64,000 nt of DNA from NCBI GenBank assembly GCA_021234535.1, contig CM037843.1, positions 19,003,911 to 19,067,910 on the forward strand. The letters are read 5' to 3'. Positions 24,601 to 56,520 of this stretch are shown here, piece by piece. This stretch comes from Stichopus chloronotus. Its lineage: Eukaryota; Echinodermata; Holothuroidea; Aspidochirotida; Stichopodidae. Within the stretch, counting starts at the first letter, position 1. Every line of letters begins with the position of its first letter. The position numbers and the translations under genes were made by a program. The notes beneath the pieces were generated by a model, which had not been told where the DNA came from, did no database searches, and saw only the letters and a list, made by a program, of their open reading frames with translations.

Positions 24601-27600
24601 TGAATAAGAATTATCAATTCTAGAAAAAAAAACATACAGAACATGTTTTGTGATGCAAACTAATAAAAAAAATATGCACAATTTGCTGCCCTTTGAATTT
24701 CTGTGTTTGGAGATTTGGAGACAACTTAAAATGTGTCTGAAATATTCCTTTAACTGATAGTGGACTCTAGGTGTACTCCTAAAGGTGTCTTTTTCTTCAT
24801 GATTGGTATGTGCAATGTCATTGTCAGTGTCATTATGTTTTATCATTTCTCGATGCTTTTGCTTTACATACTTAGTGATTACTGTGATAAGCTGTCTGGT
24901 GCTGCACATTGCAATCAGTTTTAACTTTGCTCACATCATGAACGTCACAATGCCTTTTTGCCTCTTGGTTTCTTTCCTTCCTCTAGGAGGAGTTCAACAA
25001 GAAAAGTGTAGCCACTTGTAATTTGGGAAATGTACACAAGAACACAGAACTGACATTCCGTTTTCAAAAGAGAGATGAGTTCAAAACTAAGGCAGTTTCT
25101 TCTGTTCCTTTCCAGGTAGGCATGAAGTTTATCTAGGGTAGAATCCATTTTGTAGATTCTTTGTATTTTTTTTTTCTGAAGATAAATATTTAAATCAATT
25201 TGGCATTGGATAGACAATATGTGCTACTCCTGGTCATTTGCAGTGCATTGCATTCAACAAAATCTATAAAATGTTTTCCTTTTCTCCACTTTTCGTCTGA
25301 AAGGAGGCAGGAAATTAGAATAGATGAGGGGAAAGTGTTGCAAAACTTATGATATCTCATGTTTGGTCATAGAGTAAAAATCGAGGCCAAGGCAAAATGT
25401 TTTGAAGGGTTGGTAGAAATGAACACTATGAAAAGGTTGTGTTAAAATTAGGTTATTTTTTTTCCCTTGCAATGTAAAGTTGCATCCAATCTTCAGCTAC
25501 AGGTACACTGTTGTTGTATTACCTTCCAGTTTTGTCAGGGCTACAAACCTGCAGTCTTTTAACTCCAAGTTCAAAGGAGAAGATTGAAAATAGTAACATC
25601 AGATCAACAATAGGATTTAGCCAATGTGCAAACTCTGCTGAAACTGTACAAATGTAGGTTTACCGTTATTTTATGCATGCCATACTTTAATTTAACCTAC
25701 AGATCCAAGTCCGATATACGACCAAAGAAGGGAAACGATTCCTGCGAATCCTTACGGAGAAACGTGAAGCAACAGCGGATCGGAGCCAAATGGAAACTGT
25801 AAGCGAGCTGCTCTGTCTTACTTTTTGATATCAGAGTGGAGAAAATGTCCATGGTTTGACATGATGTTGATACGTAACCATTGTTAACCACTGACCATGA
25901 TACAAATGCAATAACAGGAAAGGTTTTGATGAAATCTCTCTGCCTGGATAAAATGTATTCTGTGTGAATATCATTTATTATTATATATGCGTTTATATTT
26001 TTAATAATTCTTTTGACACAAGGAGGTGGTGTGTAGTAGCAGCTCCTACCCTCACTCCGTTTCAGAACTGTCTTGTGCATATACAAATGGAAAATACGTC
26101 AGAAACGTTGCATATTTCTTGCAAAGTTACATCCCATCTCTGTAGTATAGCATAGTTAGGTTATGGTTCCTGTGTTCACAGAAAAGTCTTGAAAATTGGA
26201 CAATTGTTTCAACACCAGGAAAAGTTTTGAAATTCAGATTAAAGTGTGTGAATACCTGGAAAAGTCATGCAAACTTCCACCAAGTGGCATTGTTTCTTTC
26301 TCACTGTTAATAGTAAAATGCAGTCCCTCTCATAATGTTTTTCCCGCTACCTCATATTTCTTTGGCTTCTGCCTTTTATAGGGGTGAGAACTTTATGTAA
26401 GATGTCTGGAGGAAGGTCATTGAAAAGTCATGAAAATTGGTTCCGTAGAAAGTGCAGATGCATTCAGTGATAAATCTGTCTATGCTTCTTTGTGTGTTGT
26501 GGTGATACTATATTGCTGACTTATGACAGCTATTAAATGGGACACTTCATGAGGAATGCTGGTAATATGTACGTGCTGTCTGCACATCACACAAATGTGG
26601 TTTTTGTTTCAGTTGACTTTACAAAAGACATACAGTCTCTGGCCACAGTATCCTTCACTTTTATTTTACTTGCAAAATTGTGGAATTATGAAAATTTGAT
26701 AAGAAAAATGTATGTGTTTTATCTTGATTTCAACAGAACTTGAACATTCCTGTTGTGGGGGCAATGGCAATGCAAGAGTCTGCTGAAAAGGCGAGAAGAG
26801 GGGATATTCTTGGAGCAAAATTGCATCTGTGAGTAGTTTCTGTTTGATAGGGTAACATTTATATGGGTTACATGTTTGTTTCAACATTTATTTTTCATGT
26901 TTAGGTTTTGTCAAATGGTTACCAGCTGATAAAAAACGTACATGGAAACAGCGTGGGTACCTATACTGACCTTTTCAAGTAGAAAGTTGTAACAAATTAT
27001 TTCATGCAAGTTTAGTAGAAATAGTTTCAGCAGTTATGTTTTAATGTGTACTTCATTTTATATCCTAGATTTTTGCAGAACTGTAAAAATATTAATAACT
27101 TCATAGAGCTTTTCCCATTGATAACTTGCATGGCGTTTCTGGAATATTTCTGTTGTTATGATCTATGAGTCTAAATACCCATCAACTTTGAACATGCTTA
27201 CATGGATGTATGGGTGATCCATGCCAAGATGCCATTGTTGTGGTCAGCTGATAGAAAAATCATCGCAAGATTTGCTATTTTATTTGCTCATGGGCGAAAG
27301 TTGATGAAGTTGACTTAAAGGGAAAAAGTAACACCTATCAAGCATTTGATAGGTAGTATTCCTTCACCAATAGTGATAAGTAGATTGTTCATGATCCTCA
27401 TTTGTAAAATTAGGCAAAGCTGATTAGATTGCATGCTGTTGCAGTGGTAGGATAGTGTGTATGAAACACTTCAGAGTATACATTGTGCAGAAATGAAAAG
27501 TCAGAATGCAGTGCACGTACTAGATCAAAGTGGTTAGTCTCTGTCGAATTTCAAGCTAAAAATGTGTACGTCTACCTGTGAATATGCAACCAAGTGATTA

Positions 27601-28547
27601 TTGTGTGTATCTTCAGGAAAAAATGAAGAATGGTGGATTCATTTCGTCTTGTGGCTAAAAGGATTTGCCACCGTTGATTTGATTTGTGTCGGTCTTGTGT
27701 TGACAAGTCCTTTGTGTTGCCATCGTTCTGCACAGCCGGACTGTGTAACGTATGTTAACTTATTCATTCCAGCAAGAGCCACCAGGCAATGAGCATTGTA
27801 AGTGCTGACCGAGACTACGATAGGGGAAATGAGTATTTAGCCTTTGAGCAAAATGCATTCGAAATGGAAGCAGACTTTATGGACGTGAGTAATTTTTTGC
27901 TAACACGTTTGTCAAATTTTATGATGTCTTCTCTCTAAGCATTATGGAGGAGATGCAGGGCTTTTGGTTCCCTGCATCAGCAAAGGAACCTTTGCAGTCA
28001 GGTTGGTGTGTGTGTGGGTGTATGTATGTGTGTGTTTCTGTGACTCTTGCTTGGGTACGCTCTAACTCAGAAGGGGAAAGTCTATTTTTCTGGCATCATG
28101 TATCTAGTGCTTTAGCATTTTTCATGTAGTGCCTTTGTTTCTCTTCATGAGGTCATGTGTATCCTCATATGTAAACATGTACATATTTTTTTTTTCATCT
28201 AATGTCCTTTTTTTTTTCTTCATATACTGCCCTCAGTCATGAAATCTCGTGTCTAATTTTATTATCTCAAATGGAAACTTTGAGATGTCAGCATAAATCA
28301 GAGTTTGGTCAAAATATTTATGAAACCGTTTAAATTGACTGCTCTACTTACTTTTAGACTCACTTTTTATTTACTTTCTCAGTGGCATGCTCAGGCTGGA
28401 AGTACACAAGCCGCCAACTTTCATAAAGTTGGCCAAGAACGAAATGCAAGGAAGATGAGAGTTGGATCAGCCAAAAAAGGAGTTGTACTAAAGAGCTCTA
28501 AGGCCAATGCATCGCTCCACCAAGAAAAATTCTACAAATATAAGTGA
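10224..28547 (+). CDS. CPRAS-like: Circularly permutated Ras protein, paralogue A (17 coding exons, 819 aa)
   Basis: Coding exons: 10224-10340, 11948-12016, 13067-13186, 14939-15121, 15422-15638, 18076-18328, 19601-19646, 20063-20228, 21360-21435, 22574-22771, 23478-23658, 24144-24383, 24987-25115, 25703-25798, 26737-26828, 27773-27884, 28383-28547. They sum to 2460 nt, an exact multiple of three, all with GT-AG borders and a TGA stop. Domain order: acidic N-terminus (1-39), Ras G3 (DTAGQ 49-53), G4 (NKSD 107-110), G5 (ETSAK 135-139), P-loop (168-176), effector loop (190-197), Pro-rich linker, C4 finger (C292, C295, C320, C323), vWA with MIDAS (D375, S377, S379, T497, D533), Sec23/24-like beta-sandwich and helical part (623-765), basic tail. 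Predicted role: cytosolic Ras-type GTP switch joined to a coat-like scaffold. There is no CAAX box. The start is the first ATG of an exon whose N-terminus matches that of the downstream paralogue. The family is known from Dictyostelium; cellular function is not established here. Confidence 0.93.
10341..11947. other. Gene A intron 1
   Basis: 1.6 kb. On the minus strand at 10484-10807 there is a 107-codon open frame with several Cys and His residues that I cannot assign. It may be transposon debris. No enhancer or further exon recognised. Confidence 0.4.
13429..14044 (+). repeat. 307-bp near-perfect tandem duplication in gene A intron 3
   Basis: The unit from TAATTCCCTTTGGTCGG to GAATGTAATCATTAA occurs twice back to back, boundary near 13736. 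The only difference I saw is one base in a poly-A run (nine versus eight A). Confidence 0.93.
15639..18075. other. Gene A intron 5 (largest intron of gene A)
   Basis: 2.4 kb. I looked here for the counterpart of gene B exon 6 and did not find one. No recognised repeat. Confidence 0.5.
18076..19646 (+). CDS. Gene A, exons 6-7: linker and Sec23/24-like C4 zinc finger
   Basis: Exon 6 enters from exon 5 in phase 1 and encodes a basic linker followed by a conserved block (KADGNVILVSLGTL) and the first cysteine pair, CSKC. The last codon of exon 6 is split: TG joins C of exon 7 to make the third cysteine (WKC), and DFC supplies the fourth. The pattern is C292-x2-C295-x24-C320-x2-C323. A CxxC...CxxC finger just before a vWA-like domain is the layout of Sec23/Sec24 proteins. 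Exon 7 is only 46 nt, easily missed by gene finders. Reading past the exon 6 donor gives a stop at once, which supports the splice. Confidence 0.88.
20063..24383 (+). CDS. Gene A, exons 8-12: vWA / Sec23-24 trunk-like domain
   Basis: Exon 8 carries GVVIYCIDVSSSMG, a DxSxS MIDAS motif (D375, S377, S379). Exon 9 (AEWFALR... SRLDCIKQAVE) is the first helix. Exon 10 contains AGLVSFGSLINF. Exon 11 carries GCTALGPAL (MIDAS Thr 497) and IVLCTDGQPN (Asp 533). Exon 12 carries TISVIGIQTG and TGGTINLL. Together these are a complete vWA fold with all metal-site residues. Split codons at 8/9 (Ala), 9/10 (Arg) and 10/11 (Glu) rejoin cleanly. By my count exon 12 is identical to its paralogue at 62 of 80 residues, the best conserved long block. 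Confidence 0.9.
21465..22034 (-). mobile_element. MITE-like element, copy 2 (0.57 kb, inverted)
   Basis: Begins AAAGGTTGTGTGACATG and ends GTCACATGACCTTT. It shares AGCCACAAA, AAACATTGGCTAAGTA, AATTTGTGATGTCA and TTTACTCAAAAGTTG (on the other strand) with copy 1. It starts only 29 bases after the exon 9 donor of gene A. Target-site duplication not resolved. Confidence 0.65.
24987..28547 (+). CDS. Gene A, exons 13-17: beta-sandwich, helical region and basic tail
   Basis: Exon 13 (ATCNLGNVHKNTELTFRFQ) and exon 14 (IQVRYTTKEGKRFLRILTEK) resemble the Sec23/24 beta-sandwich, where a similar 'YT..G.RRLRILT' strand pair occurs. Exons 15-16 (AMAMQESAEKARRGDILGAKLHL) look like the following helical part. 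No gelsolin-like domain follows. Exon 17 encodes a basic tail and ends FYKYK before TGA at 28545-28547. The Sec23/24 match is by eye and weaker than the Ras and vWA calls. Confidence 0.82.
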
Positions 28548-30778
28548 TCCACACAAAGATAAAGGAAATCCGACAACGGCCACGTTTGTTACAGCTCTGG
28601 AATCTGTTGATTCAGAAAGTAAAGGTATCTGAGCAGTTTGCTTTGTCAGGAATATGGAGTTTAGGAAAAGGGAAACGTGTTTGTTTTTTTTTAGATTATA
28701 AAGAGTTGGTTTGTTGTGACACATGATTGATAAGAATGTGAATATGTAATTTGTGAACATTACATTCAGTAGAGGACTGTGATTCTGCCTTGTTACTTGT
28801 TAACTTCAATGTTTGCAGAATCTGTAAACAAGATTTATAGAGACGTCGTTTTTGTTAAATTCCTGACAAAGCAAAACAGAAGTACGACCTTCCTTTTTGG
28901 AATACAGCAAATGTAGACAACAATTATACTCAGTTAATGACAAAAAATTGGAATATATTTGTTTCAGATCTTTTTAAAATTGTGCATTTCATTGCAAATA
29001 TTGGCACCTTCTATTTGCATACACAGTAAAAACAAGATTTTAAATGCACTCAAAATGCTGTCCTTTTTTGTGAAAGAGGACATGTGTATTCCACAGATAA
29101 ACAAGTCACTGCATTCCTCAAGAGCAGCTCATATCTGCTTATTTCCAAAGTTTGAGAAAGAGGGTGGTGTTGATGTTGTTTTCAATAACGTTTTCATTAT
29201 TCTTTTGTTATCTCCACAGTTATTGTCAAAAGTTGAAGTTACGTATGGACAATAATTACATTTAGATTTTAAGATATTTAACACTGACATATTCTTAGTT
29301 TATGTAAATGAGTGGCTTATCTTACATTTTGAGCATTTTTATCAATCTTTAAGGAAAATTTCAAAGCATTCAGAAAATTTGATGTATTTGACAACAGAAA
29401 ATTCTTATTTTACAACAGAAAATTTGACTTGTTTGTTAGACCTGTGATTGTTATGTAAGTTTGACTTTGATTGTTTAAGAGTAAGTACATTAAGTTGGTA
29501 ATGACTTTTACTAACTATACATGTATTTTGCCTCCAAGAGCAACTGTAATATTAGAATTCTCTTTTTTTGTTCCAGTGCATTTTCTTCAAATCCTTGGTC
29601 TTTCATAACTAGAGTCTAAGTAAAAACAACCTTCATTTAAGTGATATTTTTGTACCTATGTACTTAGCCTCGTCTGCTATGCCTTTCTCTCTCTCACAGT
29701 CTTTCTCATATCCAAGAGTATGCCTTTAATCCATTCCTAAAATTCCTAGAGTTGTGTAGCACAATTGAAGTATAGCCAGATTGTTGGTTTTCAAACTCTC
29801 TCTGTGAAACTTGTTACTATTTTAAACTGCAAGTTTCTTTTGTCAATTTCAATTGGAATTTTCATTCAGTTTTTTTTTTGTGACAAAGGTAATAGGTTTG
29901 CTGATCTATTGAGGTATAGTTTCAGGAATGGTTGCTTGTTTGTTGGTTCATTTAACATTTTTGTTTTTCATTCACTGTTATCGTTTCTTTGTCGGTGTGA
30001 AAATTCTGTCCTTAAACCTTCTGGCCTTAAACTTGATTTTATCCCAAACAGAAGGTGAAATCTTATGTTTGGTGTGATGTGCTTTGTCTTCACTATGGTC
30101 TCAAAATTGAGATTTTTTTAGATTTTGTCTTCTTTTTGCAATATTTAGCAACTGAAACAACTATTTTTTGTATATTTGATCGAATTGCAGAGAATATTGA
30201 TTTTACATCTCCCTCTTTAGATCTTCATTATTTTTTTTCCAAGTTTTTCTCTAAGTTTTTCATGTTTTACAGTGTATAACAGTGTGCAAATACATTAGGT
30301 GTATTTGCACAGAGGTATAATAGCTTAGCTTGCCTAAGATAAAAGAAATTCAGTAATTTTCATCTTTGTTTCAAAGCTTCATCTATTGTTAGTAACTTGC
30401 CAGACAAGGCACCAATCACTGGTTCAGTGTATTCTGTATGAAACTCATATATCTGTTTAGTTATTTTAGATAGCTTCTTGCAAAGGTTTGTCATTAAAGG
30501 ATTGTAGAAACCGAACCTCGACTCAGCTGCATACAGTTCACACTTGCAGTTTCAGTTAAGTGTCAGTTTTTTTTATTTTCAACAAATTATTGTAAAAGTA
30601 CCAAATACATGGTAGAAATTGTTGTGAATCACGTCTGTAAAGTTACTAAAAGGCAGATGCTTTTAACTTGCAGATTTCCCAAATGTGATGTGGATACAAA
30701 AATACTAATACTGTAATTCAGCCACTCCTCATCACTAGTCAAAAAGAAACAACCATATGCACAGTAATTGCCTCATTA
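28548..30778 (+). other. Gene A 3' UTR / downstream region
   Basis: T-rich, low-complexity sequence with no recognised exon or repeat. Part is presumably 3' UTR. The poly(A) site is not clear. Confidence 0.4.
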
Positions 30779-31662
30779 TGGAACGCCAAAAGGGAAACAG
30801 TTGATGATGACGATGGCTGTTATCATAATGACAATGACTCTTTAGATGATGAAGATGGTATTTATCTCGGCACAAAATTGCTGCTAAACACAATTGAGGA
30901 AATTTACACTCCATCTAAGAACAATGTGGTTCGTTCTTTTTTTTTTCATTTCGAATTACAAAAAATGGAGAAGACAAATGGGTTAGTGTCATGCATTCCT
31001 CTCCAGAAAGTGGGGACATGTCCCACTCTGTCTTCCCCAAATCAACGCCAATGGTGGGATATTTTCATTTATACAATTGAGTCCTTAGTTGGCAAGCTGC
31101 AGCTAGCTGAGGTGTTGGCCGGAAGTTTCCGCCCAGAGAAACTCCAGATCGAACCTGATGTGCGTCATTGTTTCCATCACAGTGCATGTGTTTGTAATGT
31201 TGCGTTGAATCGTCATCATCATATTAATTTCCATCTTCATCATGTTTGTTTTATGTTGTCATCTTTTGAATAGTCTTAATCATCTGGATTTGTATCGTTG
31301 TTTATCGCAGTATTGCCATCATCATCATTTTCATAAGTCTTCATTGAATTGATTTGTGTCGTTAAAAACTGTAATAATACGATCATTATATCACTTTGTG
31401 ACATCACCACATTAATTTGCACCGTTGTCCTTTCAAAAGTGTTTGTCGTAGCACTGTTGTGTCTTCTTCGTCTAAAATGTGATCGTCATCAAGATAAAAG
31501 CTCGTCTTCATCATCTTAAAAGTGATCATCACGATAAAAGCTGTTTTTACCATCTAAAATGTCATCATCATTACGACTTAAAAACTGTCTTTATCATCTA
31601 AACCGTCATCGTCATCATGATTAATGCCGTCATCACCAGTTTGTTGCCTTTTTGGCGTTCCA
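30779..31662. mobile_element. Foldback (long inverted repeat) element, 884 bp, TA target duplication
   Basis: The left end TGGAACGCCAAAAGGGAAAC is mirrored at the right end by GTTGCCTTTTTGGCGTTCCA. Both ends are flanked by TA. Inside the termini, GATGATGACGATGG-type sequence on the left pairs loosely with CCGTCATCGTCATCATG on the right. A 131-codon open frame (30878-31273) lies between the arms and is not recognised as a transposase. It fits a non-autonomous TA-inserting transposon. Confidence 0.6.
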
Positions 31663-34600
31663 TATTATCAGAGTTCTTTCACCGTGAACTAGCGAAAAAT
31701 TGTGCGCCTTGGATCATGAAATTTGAAAGCCCTTTGCTAATCATGCGTGTAAACCAGAGCGGTTCACTGGGTTCTTGTGATAACCGCCTCCCCCACATAT
31801 AATTCAAAACTGAAAAGCATGTAAATACTTGAAAGTAATTGAAGTGAAAACTTATTTGTTTCTTTTTAAGCTTCAAGTGAAATTTAGTATATACAAATGC
31901 CTCCTTGCCACCCCCTAGTATTTACCGCCCCACTGAGCAACTAAAAGGACACCTGGGACGTTACCGTCCCTATTGCGAACCACTGCTCTAGAGACAGTGG
32001 TCACGTGGCTCACGTGATCAGCATCGCACGATTCGGGTCGTATGGAAATTGGCGACATAACACAGCCATAGTGCAACCAGATCCATGCCGCAGTTTTGAT
32101 GACCACTTGCTATTCAGTTTACAATGTAACTTTTGTACCATTCCTCGTTCAGTATTTGACTATATGTAAATGCAACATTACGCAGATAATGTGTATCTAA
32201 AAGGATCTTTTTGTCCTACTCGAGTTTCTTACTTTCACCGTAACGACCAACAGCTTGGGCTATCCCATACGTGCATGACGGAGCATATGGGCCGGTATGG
32301 TGATATTCCCTCTCTGTTTGGGCAAAAACAGTAGATCTTTTCGGGCAAATAAGACAGCCAAGAAAATAAACGTTGCCCCCTTTTTGCGAGCCATGACTCC
32401 TCTTTGTAATGAATGATTGATTCCTTTGGAAGGACTTAGGAAGAGCGAAAATAGTATATTTTGTCTGAAAATGTAGTTGCACGGGTAAGCTAAGTCATGA
32501 ATCTCTGTTTTCTTTTTATCAGGTAGTATTAATCCTGTTATTTACTGTGACAATACCAATATTTGAAGAGCTTAACCCTTAAGCGTCGGTCATACTACAG
32601 CGACATTGACATAGGGTTCAAAGTCGATCCGATTTTTGCGAGTATAAGCTTAAATCTTTCAAAGTTACGAGTAAAAGACTAAACGTTGGCGGGAGTTTGG
32701 TGACCCATTGATCGCGATGTTAAAATGTCAACCAATCATGGCGAAACGCCATCGGCTCAAAAACATTTTTGTTTTTTAATCGGGTAAGAGTGAAAAATAT
32801 CGGAACGATACAAAAAAAAAACCTATCCGAGGCTCGTGTATCACGTTAGATCGAATTGGGACCGTCATATAAAAGGAGATATATTTAATTATGCATCCTC
32901 TTTTATTTTTTGAGCACTTGGCAAATGTTGCAGCTGAACATACTCCCCTTCCCTCAGTGATGGAATACCTTGCTCATGTTGCAACAAACACGACTGAAAA
33001 TTTTCTGGTTTCCCGCGGTAGCGTTTGTGTACTCTACTATCTATACCCTATAACGGACACGCGAAGGGTGCGAGCAAATCTATGTGTTCGGGGTCCACAT
33101 TAGGATTCCGTCTCGGGCCAGCTGTGGAACCTCTACATGGGGAAGCCCCCGAAAGACGGACCTGCTGTTCCTTGCATGTAAAAGTGGTAAACAGATGCAT
33201 CTGCATAGGTACAATAAGACTACTGTATCCCTAACGTTTGTCCTCCACTTTCATTCGTCTCCAAAATGAAAAGTGTTTTTAAGTTGTGCATATTACGTAT
33301 ATCCACAGCTCGTAGACGCAAACCCCCTACCCAATTTTATTGATTAGCCTACATCTGAGGCTAAGTTTTAGTTTTATTGAAATAAAGCAGAATTACGTAA
33401 GCTACAGCAGTATCAATGAGGCTTCCAGATAAAGATAAACATACATCTAGGACTGCAGGGAATGGCACTTTTCAGTCTCTCTGGCCTTGTCAACTTCTGC
33501 TAAATTTTGTTTATTTCTAATAACATAGTAAAGAAATTTACACTTCCACCACTAGTAACGTAGTTTTCTGTGTTTTCTTTATTTCAGGTCACAAACAGTG
33601 GGGGTACACATGTGTTAGCGTCCCCTCCTCCCAAAAAGTGAAGGGAACATGTCTTCCGTCCCCCCCCCCACACACCCCCTCCCCATTCGACGTCCATGCT
33701 CCTGTAGGAAATGCATGCAGTGTGGTACCAGTTTAAGTGGAAAGTGTGACACCCTAACTAGTTGGCACTTTCAAGGTAAATTCTAAACGAATCGTACTGA
33801 ACTTTTTTCGATACAACCACTCGAGGAGTGGGTACATTCTTTCCCGGGCCGAAACTCAAGTGGCGCCGTAGTTTAAACTGTTTGAAGACTATCAGAGCGG
33901 AGCGCCACCATTGGTTAGTGCACCAGAAAATTTTTGGATAAGAATACACCTTGATCGTCCCAAACACCATTTCTAAGCCCCGCAGGTGACCTCAGCTGAA
34001 CATCGGCACTATACCATGTCCAGAGAAAAATAGACAAAAGATTTTCGCGTGTGGTCGTTTAGGCGTATGTTGTCGGAAGGGGCAGACGGCAAGCGCCAAT
34101 TGATGAAAGAAAACACCAAAAGTATGTGCGACATGGGCAAAGTCGAACTTTAACCCGTCCAACACAGGTGCATATCAATATGGGCTGTGTTAGCAAATGT
34201 TTCAAAACAACGGCAGGATACACTCCTTTAGGTAAAATGTTTCATTTCGAGTGCACAGAAACAAAGAAGGATTAAAGGAACATTTACTTACGGCACTACT
34301 AATAGTATTCCGAAGTTTTCTTCTGATATTAAAATAAGTATAATACAATATTTAAAGTTGACGTAGTTAAAACTGATGCAGCAAAACAAAATGCTCAGTT
34401 CCGAAAAGCAAGTGGCATGAAAGAAATGAGATTGGTCCCTTTGACCATTCACTGTACTTGGTACAAACAACAAGTTACAGGCCCAATGTATTCACCATGT
34501 ATACATATTGCGTGTGCACAGTGCATGTGATGATACAAATGTTTAGTAAGACTATAAAACAATGGGCAAGTCGTGATAGCAATCATCAATAAAATCATAC

Positions 34601-35416
34601 ACAGAGATGTGAGTCACCTTCTTCTTGTTTCAATACATTAGTAGGTGGATGTATGACAGCAATATATATGTACAAACTTTTCGTTCAGCCATGCATGAAG
34701 TATCAATGGACACGGCTGTACAAGCCACAACTTTGTTTCTAGCTCATAGCACTGTCCCCTTTGTTAATTGTTTGTTTTTCCAAAGTTCATTAACTGCATA
34801 TGCTCGTATAATGTGGATTGATCTATTCCGGTAAGAGGGAATCATACATCCCAAATAACGTACATATTGAGATGTTTGGTGCATTTTACATTTATCGTCT
34901 TGTTCTCAAATGATTTTATTCAATGGTCCAGTCAAACGCCCAAGCAAATATTACTCAGTTGAATATTTTCTGAGCGAGATTTTGAGGGCACTAAGGATGC
35001 CGTCTCCTTTTTTCTGCATGCACCAGTCGGTCATTTAGATTTCATGCATGATCAAATTTTACAAGTGTAAAATGTATTGTGAAAATACGGAAGCATAAGT
35101 AGGCAATTGATTTGTATTATCAGTACCAAAGCTGACGGATGCTGTTTTAGTGTGCAGCAGAACTGTTTATGTATTACCGTATGTGGTAAAATTTTACTTC
35201 AGCAAAGACGAAAGGACTATTATAGAAGACAGAAACCACTCGAATGGTTGTCTTTCAACAAACCTGGCTGAAAATTTTCCAATAAGCATATTTCAATTCA
35301 CTCGACGACAACTCCGCTCACTAACTTCCTCTTTGTGATTTTGACACAACGTACAACGGCCCAGCGACGTAAAGTTACATGTACTTGTTAACCAGGCAGT
35401 GATCGCCATTTTTAAC
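31663..35416. other. Intergenic region upstream of gene B
   Basis: Contains a dispersed repeat at 33.9 kb and a poly-C tract at 33660-33669. No exon recognised. The immediate 5' flank of gene B (35250-35416) is GC-richer and may hold the 5' UTR; no TATA box is clear. Confidence 0.4.
33886..33940 (-). repeat. Dispersed repeat, copy 3 (inverted)
   Basis: Contains GAGCGGAGCGCCACCATTGG, the reverse complement of the copy 1 core. It lies between gene A and gene B. Confidence 0.45.

Positions 35417-56520
<21,104 letters not shown>

Noticed and set aside
30878..31273. 131-codon open frame inside the foldback element as a transposase
   Set aside because: No catalytic DDE/D pattern or known domain is visible. 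The C-terminal part is His-rich from the CATCAT repeat.
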